Assembly (NCBI GenBank): GCA_017464425.1
Contig: JAFUDX010000040.1
Span: 1 to 64,000 of the forward strand
Reading direction: 5' to 3'
DNA: 64,000 nucleotides
Source of the DNA: Treponema sp.
GTDB lineage: Bacteria; Spirochaetota; Spirochaetia; Treponematales; Treponemataceae
In this document: one piece after another, positions 24,467 to 34,390 of the stretch
How positions within the stretch are numbered: position 1 is the first letter of the stretch
How the letters are laid out: each line of letters begins with the position of its first letter
Made by a program: the position numbers and the translations under genes
Notes under the pieces: model-generated
The model's input: the letters and a program-made list of their open reading frames with translations, nothing else
Database searches by the model: none
Told to the model about the DNA's origin: nothing

Positions 24467-27061
24467 TTACTCAAAAACGAGCGTACCATTTCCCGCTTTC
24501 ACGGTGATTTTTGCGTCCTCGCCGAATTTTCCCGCCAAGATTTCCTTAGCAAGCGGATTTTCCACATAGGTCTGCACGGCTCGCTTTACTGGTCTGGCTC
24601 CAAACGCAGGATCGTACCCCACATCGCTTAAGAAATCAATTGCGCTCTGGTCAAAGTCCAGCGTAATGCGGCGGTCAGCAAGGCGGGCTTTGACACGCTC
24701 AAGCTGATTTTTCACGATGCCGCCAATGCAGTCTTTTGAAAGGCGGCCGAACATCACGATTTCATCGATTCGGTTCAAGAACTCAGGGCGGAAGGTCTGC
24801 TTTAAAAGCACATCCACGGCGGGCTTCACGGCAACGAGCTTGTCATTCGTGTCTGCGTCAAGAATCAAATCGCTTCCGAGGTTGCTTGTCATGATGATAA
24901 TGGTATTCTTAAAGTCCACCACTCTGCCCTGTCCGTCGGTCAACCTGCCGTCGTCAAGCACTTGCAGAAGCACATTGAACACATCGGGGTGCGCCTTTTC
25001 CACCTCGTCGAACAAAATCACGCTGTACGGACGGCGGCGCACGGCTTCGGTGAGCTGCCCGCCCTCATCGTAGCCCACATATCCTGGAGGAGCCCCAATC
25101 AAGCGCGTAACGGAAAATTTTTCCATGTACTCGCTCATGTCTATTCTGGTGAGCGCCTTTTCGTCGTTAAAGAGGAAGTCAGCGAGCGTTTTGGCAAGCT
25201 CGGTCTTTCCCACGCCAGTCGGTCCGATGAACATAAAAGAACCAAGCGGGCGGTTCGGGTCGTTCAAGCCCGCGCGGTTTCGGCGGATTGCGTCGCTTAC
25301 CACGCTCACCGCTTCGTCCTGACCAATCACGCGCTTATGCAAAACGCTTTCCAACTGCACATACTTTTGTTTTTCGCTCGTGAGCATTTTTGCAATCGGA
25401 ATGCCTGTCCAGCTGCTGACCACGCGGGCAATGTCTTCTTCGGTCACTTCCTGCCGCAAGAGAGAAGCAGAAACGCCGTTGTCTTCTGCCGCGTGGCGAG
25501 CCTCGTCCGCTTTTTGTGCGGCGGCAAGTTCTTTTTCGAGAGACGGAATCGTGCCGTACTTCAGTTCAGCGGCTTTGTTGAAGTCGCCCTCGCGCGTGTA
25601 TTTTTCTTCCTCAAAATGCGCCTGCTCCAGCTGTTCTTTGAGCTTTCGGCTCTTGTCGATGTCTGCCTTTTCGTTCTGCCACTGCAACTTCATCGCATCG
25701 CGACTCTGCGTCACTTCGGCAAGTTCTTTTTCGAGTTTTTGCAAGCGTTCTTTTGAGGCAACATCGTCTTCCTTAGAAAGAGACTGCTTTTCAATCTGGA
25801 GCTGCAAAATCTTTCGTTCAAGCTGGTCAAGTTCGGTCGGCTCGCTTTCAATTTCCATTTTAAGACGGCTTGCCGCCTCGTCCACCAAGTCAATCGCCTT
25901 GTCGGGCAAAAATCGGTTCGTGATGTAGCGATTACTAAGCGTTGCGGCGGCAACCAATGCTTCATCATTGATTTTGACTCCGTGATGAATCTCGTACTTG
26001 TCGCGAAGCCCGCGCAAAATTGCAATCGTGTCCTCAACATTCGGCTCGGCACAGTAGACCTGCTGGAATCGGCGTTCCAATGCGGCATCTTTTTCTATAT
26101 ATTTGCGGTATTCGTTTAAGGTGGTCGCACCAATCGCTTTGAGTTCACCGCGGGCAAGGGCAGGCTTGAGCAAATTGCTTGCGTCCATGCTGCCCTCGCT
26201 CGCTCCCGCGCCCACAATCGTGTGCAGCTCGTCGATAAAGAGAATAATCTGCCCTTCGCTCTTGACCACTTCGGTGATGACCGCCTTTAGGCGCTCCTCA
26301 AATTCGCCGCGGAATTTTGCGCCCGCCACAAGGCTTCCCATGTCAAGAGAAAGAAGCCGCTTGTTTTTGAGCGATTCGGGAACATCGCCCTGCGCGATTC
26401 GCCGTGCCAAGCCTTCCACAATCGCCGTTTTTCCGACTCCCGGCTCACCAATCAAAACCGGGTTGTTCTTTGTACGGCGCACGAGCACTTGCATAACACG
26501 GCGAATTTCTTCATCACGCCCAATCACCGGGTCAATTTTGTCCTGACGAGCGCGGGCGGTTAAATCAGTGCAGTATTTTTCCAACGCTTGCATTTTGCTT
26601 TCGGGGTCTTGGCTGTCCACGGTCTGGTTTCCGCGCACGGCTTTAAGGGCTTCAAGAATCGTCTGCTTGGTGATTCCGTACTGGCGGAGCAGGTCGCCCG
26701 TCTTTCCGTCGCTCTGCGCCATCGCCAGCAAAATATGCTCCACCGAGAGGAACTGGTCTTTTAAGTCCGCCATTTCTTTTTCGGCTTTAGCAAGCACTTT
26801 CTGCGCCTCGCCGCTTAACTGCATCTGCACATTTCCCGTCACGGTGGGGTATGAGTTTAAGAGATTTTTTGCGGCAGAGAGCAATTCGCCCGACTGCACG
26901 CCGATTCGCTCCACAATCGGAAGCGTGATTCCATCCTTTTGCTCCAGCATCGCCACAAGCAAATGCGGTAAGCCGATTTCGCTATGGTCGTTCTGCTGGG
27001 CAAGCGCGCTCGCCTCTTGCAGCGCGTCCTGTGTTTTTAAGGTAAACTGATCGTAATTCAT
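24467..27061 (-). CDS. clpB: ATP-dependent disaggregase ClpB
   Basis: An 864-residue Hsp100 chaperone that, with DnaK, pulls polypeptides out of aggregates. The N-domain (about 1-145) is followed by NBD1 with Walker A GEPGVGKT near 206-213. The M-domain coiled coil (about 400-520) carries the heptad-rich region that distinguishes ClpB from ClpA. NBD2 has GPTGVGKT near 605 and the GYVGYDEGG pore loop. The length is normal for the family. AGGAGG lies 6 nt before the ATG. A perfect 8-bp stem-loop (27078-27098) stands just upstream of the ribosome-binding site. Confidence 0.97.
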   Translation of the reverse strand: MNYDQFTLKTQDALQEASALAQQNDHSEIGLPHLLVAMLEQKDGITLPIVERIGVQSGELLSAAKNLLNSYPTVTGNVQMQLSGEAQKVLAKAEKEMADLKDQFLSVEHILLAMAQSDGKTGDLLRQYGITKQTILEALKAVRGNQTVDSQDPESKMQALEKYCTDLTARARQDKIDPVIGRDEEIRRVMQVLVRRTKNNPVLIGEPGVGKTAIVEGLARRIAQGDVPESLKNKRLLSLDMGSLVAGAKFRGEFEERLKAVITEVVKSEGQIILFIDELHTIVGAGASEGSMDASNLLKPALARGELKAIGATTLNEYRKYIEKDAALERRFQQVYCAEPNVEDTIAILRGLRDKYEIHHGVKINDEALVAAATLSNRYITNRFLPDKAIDLVDEAASRLKMEIESEPTELDQLERKILQLQIEKQSLSKEDDVASKERLQKLEKELAEVTQSRDAMKLQWQNEKADIDKSRKLKEQLEQAHFEEEKYTREGDFNKAAELKYGTIPSLEKELAAAQKADEARHAAEDNGVSASLLRQEVTEEDIARVVSSWTGIPIAKMLTSEKQKYVQLESVLHKRVIGQDEAVSVVSDAIRRNRAGLNDPNRPLGSFMFIGPTGVGKTELAKTLADFLFNDEKALTRIDMSEYMEKFSVTRLIGAPPGYVGYDEGGQLTEAVRRRPYSVILFDEVEKAHPDVFNVLLQVLDDGRLTDGQGRVVDFKNTIIIMTSNLGSDLILDADTNDKLVAVKPAVDVLLKQTFRPEFLNRIDEIVMFGRLSKDCIGGIVKNQLERVKARLADRRITLDFDQSAIDFLSDVGYDPAFGARPVKRAVQTYVENPLAKEILAGKFGEDAKITVKAGNGTLVFE

Positions 27062-27077
27062 ATATTACCTCCTCGTC

Positions 27078-27098
27078 ATTCTGAGCTTGTCTCAGAAT
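27078..27098 (-). repeat. Stem-loop in the clpB leader
   Basis: ATTCTGAG and CTCAGAAT form a perfect 8-bp stem with a 5-nt loop, ending 5-6 nt before the AGGAGG. The GTCATTCTGAG...CTCAGAATC form resembles short dispersed repeats known from many genomes, so it may be repeat DNA and not a heat-shock element. No CIRCE sequence is visible. Confidence 0.5.
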
Positions 27099-27226
27099 CT
27101 ATTTATCAAAATTAAAATAAGGAAAAAAAATCCAAAAGGCAAGAAAAAAATGAGGAATGAAAAAACAGAAAACAGAAATACACTGCGTACTTCTCACTTC
27201 TGTTTTCTATGAAAATAATATGAAAT

Positions 27227-27381
27227 AAAAAAAAAGACAAAAAGCCTTACACGCTCTTTGTCTTTCAAAATCATGGAGACCGAAAATGCCGCGTCTTGCA
27301 TTTCACAGCTACAAGAAGGGTCATTTTGAGCAATACAGGGTGTCTGGATGTTGCGCTCAAAAGAGCACATCCTGTACTGCA
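27227..27381 (-). ncRNA. Candidate structured small RNA with terminator
   Basis: This RNA lies in the 358-nt gap between the DUF115 gene and clpB. A -10 TATAGT (27388-27393, minus) predicts a start near 27381. The first 10 nt (27380-27371, GCAGTACAGG) pair perfectly, with one G-U, with 27339-27330, and an internal GCTC-TTTT-GAGC hairpin lies inside. A 13-nt terminator stem (27233-27245 with 27253-27265) and a T run end it after about 155 nt. It does not match the conserved cores of SRP RNA, RNase P RNA or tmRNA. A 6S-like role or a 3' UTR-derived RNA is possible; the identity is unknown. Confidence 0.5.
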
Positions 27382-27419
27382 CGGTACACTATAAATTTCG
27401 GTGGGATTTGCGTGAGACT

Positions 27420-29267
27420 TTAGATTTTTTTTTGATATTCTGCGATACTTTTCATCAATTCTTTATAGATGATTTTTGATTTTTGAAGCGATGATTTGAC
27501 TTCACTCGGCATCGGGGGAAGCGTTTCTAAAAGTGCGGCCAGTTTTTTTTCGGTGGGGAACATCAGCGAAACAATTTCTTTGAATTCAGAATTTTTTATG
27601 CTCGCGTCGATATGTTCAAGTTCAGAAAGCGATTTTTGCGGAAAAGGCGACAAAAGCCCCGATTCTGCAATTGAAACGCCCTTTTTTGCCGTGCCATACA
27701 ATGCGTCCAAACCCGTTTTTAAATGCTGGACAGCAGACGCAAAAATTTCTGCGGTGGAAGTGTCTCGTTTTAGACTTGCGTTTTCTGCTTTTTTAAAAAA
27801 TTCTTCTTTTTCTGCGAATTTTTCGGGTCGTGAGAGCAATTCTTCGATTGATTTGACCGCAAAATTCGGGATTCTGAGTGATTTTTCTGAAAGCGAGTAT
27901 GAGCGTATTGAATTTTTGAATTCTTCGGCTTTGCTTTCAAACCACCAGGCAAACAGTTTCATTTTGCTGTCGGTCAGTATTTCGCTTTTATCGTACGATT
28001 CAGCCTTTTTTATATCCGCGCCGAATAGGATTCTTGTTCCCAATAATTCTGCGCTATTCAGTCGGTTGGAAACGGTGTGAATGTTTTCTTCAAAAGTCGA
28101 GCCTTTGATGTGCGTCTGAAATTCAGGAAAGCCCAAATCAAGTCCTGCGCAAAAAATTTCTTTTGCACCAATGAATCGCGCGAATTCCCATGCCGTCGTA
28201 GAAACAGAGCCGCCAGCCACCAGTTTTCCCTTGCTCCCGATTTTGCGTTCGATATACGAGCCAAGCGGAAACAGAGACGCGCACATGACAATCTTTTTGC
28301 ACGGAAATCTGAACACAGCGGGATACGCCGCGCTTTCGGTAATCAAAATGCTTGAAGGAGAAAAAAGCCCCGCAATGTGTCGGTACGCATAATACTGCGG
28401 ATCAGTCAAGACGATAAAATCAGGCTCCACACCCGCTTTTAAAACTGCCCGCAAAGCCGTGTCCACCGCAATCAAAAACGCTCGTTTTTTGACCGCTTTT
28501 AGATGGGGAAGGATTTTTTGCAAGGTCGGTCCCGCCGCAAGCACGACGCACGGCACATCATCTGGGCATGAATCTTTAAAAATCGAAATACCGTCATATT
28601 CAGCAAGAAAATGAAGATTCTTGCAGGTGTTTTTAAGCCATAATTTTGAGAATTTTTCGAGCGTGGACTCATTGATTTCGACTTTGCGCTTATTCCGTTC
28701 GATAAGAGAGCGAAGGGCAGAAAAATACTCAGCGGAATGAGCCGACTGCGAAGCGTTTTCTGAAAAGGCAGTGTGTTTTAGCCCGCTCGTATTCTCAATC
28801 AAAGTGACGACAAAATCAATTCCCGTTGCAAGCGCGATAATGCATTTTTTATGCTCAAAAATGCCCGTCCAGTCAACAAGGGAAAGGGCGGTAAAAAAAT
28901 AGCGTGGGTCATGCTCAATGATGAGAATCGTATCATTCGGAAACAGCTGTGCATAGGAAAGAGCCGCATATCCCAGCCCGACTGAAAAAAAAGCCGTTCC
29001 GTAGCACTCGCCGTCTTTGAGCGAAGATTTTGCGGCAACAGCGGCTTGCTCTGCTTCCCTGAGCGGATTGTACGCGGAATGCAAGAATTTTCCGCCGTCT
29101 TTTGCCGTAGGCACGCCTTGTTTTGACTGAAGAATTTCAATCGGAGCACGCAGATGCGGCGGCAGTTCTTCTGGAATGTCAGATTCCTTTTCTAAAGAAA
29201 ACAGTTTTGCCAATTCTGGGAATCGCTGCATGAAAAGAACGAGATTTTTATTCCAGATAGAGTTCAA
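27420..29267 (-). CDS. DUF115 (Maf-type) protein, possible flagellin glycosylation factor
   Basis: A 615-residue protein with the DUF115/MptE-like Rossmann domain at about 235-420 (LAAGPTLQKILPHL, DTALRAVLKAGVEPDFIVLTDPQ, GGSVSTTAWEFARFIGAKEIFCAGLDLGF). This domain occurs in motility accessory factors (Maf) that transfer nonulosonic acids to flagellin, and such proteins are common in spirochaetes. The start overlaps the end of the PBP gene by 20 nt, so it is the last gene of the envelope operon. The exact substrate is not shown by sequence. Confidence 0.75.
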   Translation of the reverse strand: MNSIWNKNLVLFMQRFPELAKLFSLEKESDIPEELPPHLRAPIEILQSKQGVPTAKDGGKFLHSAYNPLREAEQAAVAAKSSLKDGECYGTAFFSVGLGYAALSYAQLFPNDTILIIEHDPRYFFTALSLVDWTGIFEHKKCIIALATGIDFVVTLIENTSGLKHTAFSENASQSAHSAEYFSALRSLIERNKRKVEINESTLEKFSKLWLKNTCKNLHFLAEYDGISIFKDSCPDDVPCVVLAAGPTLQKILPHLKAVKKRAFLIAVDTALRAVLKAGVEPDFIVLTDPQYYAYRHIAGLFSPSSILITESAAYPAVFRFPCKKIVMCASLFPLGSYIERKIGSKGKLVAGGSVSTTAWEFARFIGAKEIFCAGLDLGFPEFQTHIKGSTFEENIHTVSNRLNSAELLGTRILFGADIKKAESYDKSEILTDSKMKLFAWWFESKAEEFKNSIRSYSLSEKSLRIPNFAVKSIEELLSRPEKFAEKEEFFKKAENASLKRDTSTAEIFASAVQHLKTGLDALYGTAKKGVSIAESGLLSPFPQKSLSELEHIDASIKNSEFKEIVSLMFPTEKKLAALLETLPPMPSEVKSSLQKSKIIYKELMKSIAEYQKKI

Positions 29268-31122
29268 TTTCCATGTTCTCCGTTAGCGGCGTTCCTGCGG
29301 GCGGCTCCTGATTTTTTACCCAGCCGTCACCGTTGATTTTGATGCGGATATTTTTGTAGTCGAGGAGCGGAAGAAGCTGCCGTTTTGGCATACCGATGAA
29401 ATTCGGCACATATTCTTCAAGGACAATCGGCTGAGTGCCCGCAATCGAAACAGAACCGGGATGCGCCAAACTTGAAGCCTTGCCACGGCTCATGCCCAAC
29501 TGGTCAACGATAACATCCGCCGCCTTTGCAATTACTGGGGCAACGATTCGCCCGGCATACTGCTCCCCTTTCGCCTTTTCGATAACGATGTACAAAATGA
29601 TTTCTGGGTCTTCGATAGGGAAAATCGCCATACAGTTTGAGACGAAATCTGTTTTTGAATACGCGCCAGTGTTTGGATCCGCCATTTGGGCCGTTCCAGT
29701 CTTTACACCGATTGAGACATCTTTTAAATCCGCGCGATGTCCCGTTCCGCTCGTGGCAACCGTTTCCATACAGTCAAGAATATAATCAGTCGTTGTCTTT
29801 TTAAAAACCCGGTCCCGAAGCACAGGCGCATGTACATATTCTTCGCGCCCTTGCGCATCGGTAATTTTGCTTACAAATGAAAGCTGAACGGGCACACCAC
29901 CGTTTGCAATCGCCGTAGCCGCCTGCACCATTTGCAGCGCACTCACCGTAATTTCCTGACCAATCGCAATCGTGGGCTTTGACCTGCCAGACCATAGTCT
30001 GTCATTCGGACTGCGGAGCACGCCCTGCGTTTCGCCTGAAATTTCTGTTCCCGGCTTTTCGCCAAATCCGAGCGCATGGAGTTTTGCCAAAAACGGTTCC
30101 GAATCAATTTTTTCGCTCATTTGGGCAAGCGCGTCATTGCAGGAATATTTTAAAGCTTCACGCGCCGTTTCCCAGCCATGATGGTCAAGACAGGTGATTT
30201 TTATTGTCTCGCGCCCTGTTTTTTTGGCATACACGCCATCACAGAGGAAAATATCTTTTGTGGTGATTGAATTGGTATCCAAAAATGAAGCGACTGAAAA
30301 AATCTTGAACACGGAGCCAGGCTCGTAACTATCGCTTGCAGGCTTGTTTTTGAGTTCCGTCCGGGATGCGCTGGAAAAATCGTTGAGATTCGCGGACGGC
30401 AGACTGATGTATGAAAGAATCTCGCCTGTTTTTGCTTCTGCCGCAATGAGCATAAAAGACTCAGCCTGCGTGTCGTCCATCGCGGTATGGGCAATTTTTT
30501 CAAGATTGGACTGAAGATTTGCGTCAATGGTAAGATAAATGTTTTTTCCCTGAATGACTTCTCCATTTTCGCCCTGCGGAGGAAAAAGCACATCCTTCAT
30601 TGAATATTCGATGCCTGCCAATCCCTGCCCGTCTTTACCAACGAAGCCAATCAGCTGGCTCGCAAGTTCATTTTCCGGGTACACGCGACCTTGCAATTTG
30701 TCGAATTTGACCACCGCGCCGAATCCTGCTTTTTGGCATGCTTTCCGCACGGCTTCGTATGTGTTTGAGTCAATCTGTTTTTTGAGGTAGATAAATGAAG
30801 CGTTTTCAGATTTTGAGATGAGATTGTAAATGTCTTTTTCGCTTTCGTGAATAATGGGCGCAACCGTCTGGGCAAACAAATCTTTGTTTTTTATTGACTG
30901 GGGAGACGCGCCAAAATCATAAAATGCGGAAGGAACAGCCAGAGCCTTGCCGTTTCGGTCTAAAATTGACCCTCGCTGAATTTCTTCCTTTTCGACAAGC
31001 GGGGCAGGCGGCTCGGTAAAGGCAAAAACGCCATATTCGACAATGACATAGCTCGTAAATAAAACTGCGCACACAATCAGAAAAATGAGAGGCGTTTTTT
31101 TGATGTAGCCGTTTACTTGCAT
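29248..31122 (-). CDS. Penicillin-binding protein transpeptidase (FtsI/PBP2-type) with PASTA domain
   Basis: A 624-residue bitopic membrane enzyme that cross-links peptidoglycan, probably at the septum. One transmembrane helix (about 11-35) is followed by the dimerisation domain and the transpeptidase domain. All three active-site motifs are present: SVFK with nucleophile S270, SCN at 327-329 and KTGT at 474-477. A PASTA domain closes the protein (about 565-624, VPNFIGMPKRQLLPLL). It overlaps the signal peptidase gene by 10 nt and the DUF115 gene by 20 nt, in an operon with diacylglycerol kinase. Confidence 0.9.
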   Translation of the reverse strand: MQVNGYIKKTPLIFLIVCAVLFTSYVIVEYGVFAFTEPPAPLVEKEEIQRGSILDRNGKALAVPSAFYDFGASPQSIKNKDLFAQTVAPIIHESEKDIYNLISKSENASFIYLKKQIDSNTYEAVRKACQKAGFGAVVKFDKLQGRVYPENELASQLIGFVGKDGQGLAGIEYSMKDVLFPPQGENGEVIQGKNIYLTIDANLQSNLEKIAHTAMDDTQAESFMLIAAEAKTGEILSYISLPSANLNDFSSASRTELKNKPASDSYEPGSVFKIFSVASFLDTNSITTKDIFLCDGVYAKKTGRETIKITCLDHHGWETAREALKYSCNDALAQMSEKIDSEPFLAKLHALGFGEKPGTEISGETQGVLRSPNDRLWSGRSKPTIAIGQEITVSALQMVQAATAIANGGVPVQLSFVSKITDAQGREEYVHAPVLRDRVFKKTTTDYILDCMETVATSGTGHRADLKDVSIGVKTGTAQMADPNTGAYSKTDFVSNCMAIFPIEDPEIILYIVIEKAKGEQYAGRIVAPVIAKAADVIVDQLGMSRGKASSLAHPGSVSIAGTQPIVLEEYVPNFIGMPKRQLLPLLDYKNIRIKINGDGWVKNQEPPAGTPLTENMEIELYLE

Positions 31123-31673
31123 AAAACCTTTCCCAAAATATTGCGTTCAGAAACGAATCCGTATGTGCGTGAATCAACGGAAACATCGTAATTATCACCG
31201 ACCGCAAGAATATAGCCTTTTGGCACGGCATGGGAATCTTTAAAACGAAGATATTGCGCTTCATCAAGACTGATTTTAAAATCCCCTACCTTTAAATAAT
31301 AATTATAATCATTATCAAGGATAACTTCTAGTTCTTCACCCTCATTCGCGACACATCTTTTTACGACTATTTTATTGTCATATAAATAAATAACGATTTC
31401 GCCCGCTTTTGGCTTTTTCCATTGAAGCAAAAGTTCGCTGCCATACGGCTTTACGATTCCATAGGCAAGCTTGCTCACAAACAAATGCTCGCCATTCTGT
31501 ATTGCAGGAACCATCGAATCGCCCGAAACGGTCAGAATCTCAAAGACAAACAGCTTTAAAAGGAAGCCGACAAAAAGCCCAATGCAAATGACGAGAACGA
31601 AGATTTTGTTCTGACGGCTGAATGATACGCGCTCAATCGAACCGTCCTGATTTCCAGAGGAGCCGTACATCAT
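31113..31673 (-). CDS. lepB: Signal peptidase I
   Basis: A 186-residue type I signal peptidase with one N-terminal membrane helix (about 23-43). The nucleophile is S53 in SGDSMVP and the general base lysine is K105 in NKIVVKRCVA. The GDN...SVDSRTYG box lies near 155-170. It removes signal peptides from exported non-lipoproteins at the membrane. The start overlaps the stop of the kinase gene by one base (TGATG), and the end overlaps the PBP gene, so translation is coupled. Confidence 0.92.
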   Translation of the reverse strand: MMYGSSGNQDGSIERVSFSRQNKIFVLVICIGLFVGFLLKLFVFEILTVSGDSMVPAIQNGEHLFVSKLAYGIVKPYGSELLLQWKKPKAGEIVIYLYDNKIVVKRCVANEGEELEVILDNDYNYYLKVGDFKISLDEAQYLRFKDSHAVPKGYILAVGDNYDVSVDSRTYGFVSERNILGKVLCK

Positions 31674-32599
31674 CAGATTAAAACGGTGAGTTTTTGCGGA
31701 AGCACTTCGAATTGTACGCTGTCCACGCTTCCCACCAATTCTCCGTCGGTATGGAGAATGCTTTTTTCATCGGATTGAAGAACGAGCGACTTGCAGTTAC
31801 GCAGATAAAATCCTTTTGAATTCCCGTGCAAGCCCATGCATAAGAGCGGAAAAAGCAAAAACGTAAGGATTTTTGGCACGCCCGCCGCAAGGCAAACGGA
31901 AAGCTCGCCGTCGTCTCCGCGTGCCTTTGGGCTCATCGGAACACCGCCGCCTTCTGCCTTAAAATTCATAGCGGCAAGGAAAATGAGTTTATTGAATGAA
32001 ATCGGCTCATCATCATCAAATTTGAGGGAAACAGAATAGGTCCGCATCGTAAAGAGCGTTTGAATCGTCAAGACCGCATAGCTCAATTTTCCCAAATGAA
32101 GCCAGTTCAAGATTTTTTTGATTTTTGCCTCGTTGATTCCCGTGCCCACAATTGCGTCCAAGCCAAATCCAGAGCTGATTCCGAAAATCCGTGAATCGTT
32201 CGTAGAAAGCACCGTACTGCGCCCCAAGTCGATTTTTTTGTCGCCCGTTGATTTTAAAATGATGTCGAGTGCTTTTTTGGGATTGTGGCGGGGAAGTTTG
32301 AGCCCGCGCGTAAAGTCGTTGCCAGAGCCAGTCGGAATCAGGCCCAATTTTACCCGTGAAAAATTAGTGATTCCGTTCAAGACTTCGTTAATAGTGCCGT
32401 CACCACCCACAACAATGATTCGTATGTCGTCTTCGCTGAGTTCCGAGATTTCTTTGGCGATTCGAGAGGCATCGCCCACGCCCTGCGGCACGCGCACCTT
32501 GAATTCAACATTTTTCTTTCTTAAAAGAGCGCGGATTTTATTCCATTTGAGGAACGCCTTGCCGCTCCCCCCGTGAATATTTACGATAAAATGATACAT
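31673..32599 (-). CDS. Diacylglycerol/lipid kinase (YegS/DgkB family)
   Basis: A 308-residue soluble lipid kinase of the DAGK catalytic family. The nucleotide-binding loop GGDGTINEVLNGI is at about 65-77, and GLIPTGSGNDFTRGL follows. It probably recycles diacylglycerol released during lipoprotein or periplasmic glycan synthesis; the substrate is inferred. It is the first gene of a four-gene envelope operon. The promoter has an extended -10 (TGT-TACAAT, 32607-32615 minus), and the ATG is 7 nt from the hexamer with no Shine-Dalgarno sequence, so the operon mRNA looks leaderless. Confidence 0.88.
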   Translation of the reverse strand: MYHFIVNIHGGSGKAFLKWNKIRALLRKKNVEFKVRVPQGVGDASRIAKEISELSEDDIRIIVVGGDGTINEVLNGITNFSRVKLGLIPTGSGNDFTRGLKLPRHNPKKALDIILKSTGDKKIDLGRSTVLSTNDSRIFGISSGFGLDAIVGTGINEAKIKKILNWLHLGKLSYAVLTIQTLFTMRTYSVSLKFDDDEPISFNKLIFLAAMNFKAEGGGVPMSPKARGDDGELSVCLAAGVPKILTFLLFPLLCMGLHGNSKGFYLRNCKSLVLQSDEKSILHTDGELVGSVDSVQFEVLPQKLTVLI

Positions 32600-32606
32600 A
32601 CTATTG

Positions 32607-32615
32607 ATTGTAACA
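32607..32615 (-). promoter_or_regulatory. Extended -10 of the envelope operon (leaderless)
   Basis: TGT-TACAAT on the minus strand, with TACAAT at 32612-32607 and the start codon beginning at 32599, a 7-nt gap. Confidence 0.5.
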
Positions 32616-32652
32616 CGAAAACAGAAAAAAGAAAGTAGCGTTTTTAATAAAG

Positions 32653-33666
32653 TCAGGAATCAAGCGCGCTTTCAATGACTCGAACAAAATCCTCACCCCA
32701 ATATTCGCACAGCATGGTGCGTCCTTCTTCTTGCAATTCGGGAATTACGGTTTCGCGCAGTTGCTTGATATTGTTCGCAAGATAAGTTCGGCTTTGCGCC
32801 CGCACTGCTTCAAGTTGCTCATCGGTCAGGGGATTTTCAAACTGATGAAGCGCATCAAAGATAATCGTAAAGACATTTGCCGTTGAGCAAACCTTTTGCC
32901 AGTTTTTCAAGTCAGTGATTTTCTTGTGAGAGGAAATGCCCGTGTCAATTCGGTAGCGATACACAGGCGTTTTGATGCCAACATACCTTTTCGCCTCGTA
33001 TGAAATGAAAAAATACTGCAACACATCCTCAGCAAACACACAGTTAGTGAACGGAATGTGCGAAAGTGCGTCAAGATACACTTCCCGCCGAATGAGTTTG
33101 CCCCATAAAAACCCGATGTGATTCTTTTTTACCAAAAATCCGTCAAGAATCTCACCGCCTGCCAAAGTTCCGTCAAAAAGACTATTCGCCTTTTCAAAGG
33201 TTTGCCCTGCCCGCTTTTTATCACGCTCATCCTCGCTCGGACAGAAAATCTCAGCACCGCCCTGCACAATGTCAGCCGAAGTTTTCTGCGCCACTTCATA
33301 CAGCGACGAAAGACAATCGGGCAAAAGTTCGTCATCACTATCAAGAATGCAGATATATTCCCCGCGAGCATTTTCAACAGCAGTCCGCCTGGCTTCAAGC
33401 AGCCCTAAATTCGTGCGATGCTCCGTGTAATTGAACGGCACAGGTGGCAATTTTTTCTCTTTTCGGAGCCGTTTGCACTCTTTTTGGGCGATTTTTACAA
33501 TTTTTTTGCAGTTCTGACCCTTTTCGTCTTTTCCACCGCTTCCATCATTCACAATCACGATTTCAAATGAATCAAAATTCTGAGAAACAACAGAAGACAA
33601 GCACCGAGCCAACAGAGACTCAGTGCCAAACACAGGAATACAGACGGAAATGGAAGAAATGTGCAT
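32653..33666 (-). CDS. Family 2 glycosyltransferase
   Basis: The ATG at 33666 (MHISSISVCIPVFG) is chosen over one at 33684 that lies in the promoter. The 337-residue protein has the GT-A fold of family 2: SVCIPVFGTESLLARCLSS at the N-terminus, FEIVIVNDGS (first Asp motif) near 40, YICILDSDDELLP with the DxD metal site near 105-115, and an acceptor-binding AEDVLQYFF segment. There is no membrane anchor. It probably adds a sugar to a surface glycan; the donor is unknown. It has a near-perfect promoter and no Shine-Dalgarno sequence. Confidence 0.85.
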   Translation of the reverse strand: MHISSISVCIPVFGTESLLARCLSSVVSQNFDSFEIVIVNDGSGGKDEKGQNCKKIVKIAQKECKRLRKEKKLPPVPFNYTEHRTNLGLLEARRTAVENARGEYICILDSDDELLPDCLSSLYEVAQKTSADIVQGGAEIFCPSEDERDKKRAGQTFEKANSLFDGTLAGGEILDGFLVKKNHIGFLWGKLIRREVYLDALSHIPFTNCVFAEDVLQYFFISYEAKRYVGIKTPVYRYRIDTGISSHKKITDLKNWQKVCSTANVFTIIFDALHQFENPLTDEQLEAVRAQSRTYLANNIKQLRETVIPELQEEGRTMLCEYWGEDFVRVIESALDS

Positions 33667-33671
33667 ACCTA

Positions 33672-33700
33672 ATTCTAGCAACACAAAGCACTATCGTCAA
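33672..33700 (-). promoter_or_regulatory. Consensus promoter of a leaderless glycosyltransferase gene
   Basis: TTGACG (33700-33695), a 17-bp spacer and TAGAAT (33677-33672) with an extended TGC. The ATG starts 5 nt after the -10, so it would be at the very 5' end of the mRNA. Confidence 0.7.
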
Positions 33701-33727
33701 ATGCAAGGCAACAGGATTATAGACACA

Positions 33728-34290
33728 ATGGTTTTAAAAATATATGCTGACGATATGAGTGCAAATATTTTAGACAGTATTGACCCCAAAATGCTGGCAA
33801 GGATACAGGCTCTTCGCCTTATGGACGATGATTTTATGACCGTCGTTTTCAGCGGAGATAACAAGGCAAACCTGTCTACAAAGTAGAAAAATATTTTGAC
33901 ACGCTGGACGAGCAAGGCAAGCGTTTGCCTTTTGACGATGGTTGTACTATAATGTATGTGAATGGCTCGTATCGTGGGGATGATTCAATCGGCAAATTGA
34001 TGCACGATTTCTGTGCAGTGAATGCCGATGAAATGTATTATGGCGAACTTGCAGAAAAAGTTCGGTTTCACAAGCAAGAAACGAAGGGGGCACAAACTAT
34101 GTGCAGGATTTTTGAAGAATACGGAAATGAAAGAGCCGCAGAAGGCAGAGCAGAAAGCAAAATTGAACTTGTCGAAAATCTTCTGCGCGACGGAACGCTC
34201 CCCATAGAAAAAATTGCTAAGCTCTCAGATGTTCCGCTTGAACAAGTGAAAAGTATTGCAGAAAAAATTTCTGAAAGCATGCCATCATAG
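33728..34290 (+). pseudogene. Rpn/PDDEXK_2-family nuclease remnant with internal deletion
   Basis: Codons from 33728 give a normal N-terminal half-domain ending MDDDFMTVVFSGDNKA. Then the frame shifts, and from about 33865 the C-terminal part of the same family follows (KPVYKVEKYFDTLDE...NGSYRGDDSIGKLMHDF, down to an ERAAEGRAESK coiled tail). In intact relatives about 100 residues with the PD-(D/E)XK active site lie between these blocks. The junction carries the microhomology GGCAAA, which can be read as part of either side. The nuclease is certainly inactive. Such Rpn proteins promote recombination or act in defence and often occur in many copies. A start at 33925 covers only the C-terminal part. 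Confidence 0.75.
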
Positions 34291-34324
34291 GTGAAGTAAT
34301 CAATTAAGCAACAGAAATATAGAC

Positions 34325-34363
34325 AAAACAGGACTGTCGCTCTTTTTACAGATTCGGCAGTCC
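34325..34363 (-). terminator. Terminator of the lipoprotein operon
   Basis: GGACTG(T)CG at 34331-34339 pairs with CGGCAGTCC at 34355-34363 around a 15-nt loop. The minus strand continues TGTTTTGTC. It lies 28 nt beyond the stop at 34391. Confidence 0.5.
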
Positions 34364-34390
34364 CGTATGAATTCATTCGTTTTTGCTATT

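Noticed and set aside
24962..25928. Long plus-strand open frames over clpB
   Set aside because: They are antisense to the conserved ClpB coding sequence and have no promoter or ribosome-binding site.
27194..27382. Minus-strand 62-codon reading in the gap before clpB
   Set aside because: It coincides with a highly structured RNA ending in a terminator and has no ribosome-binding site.
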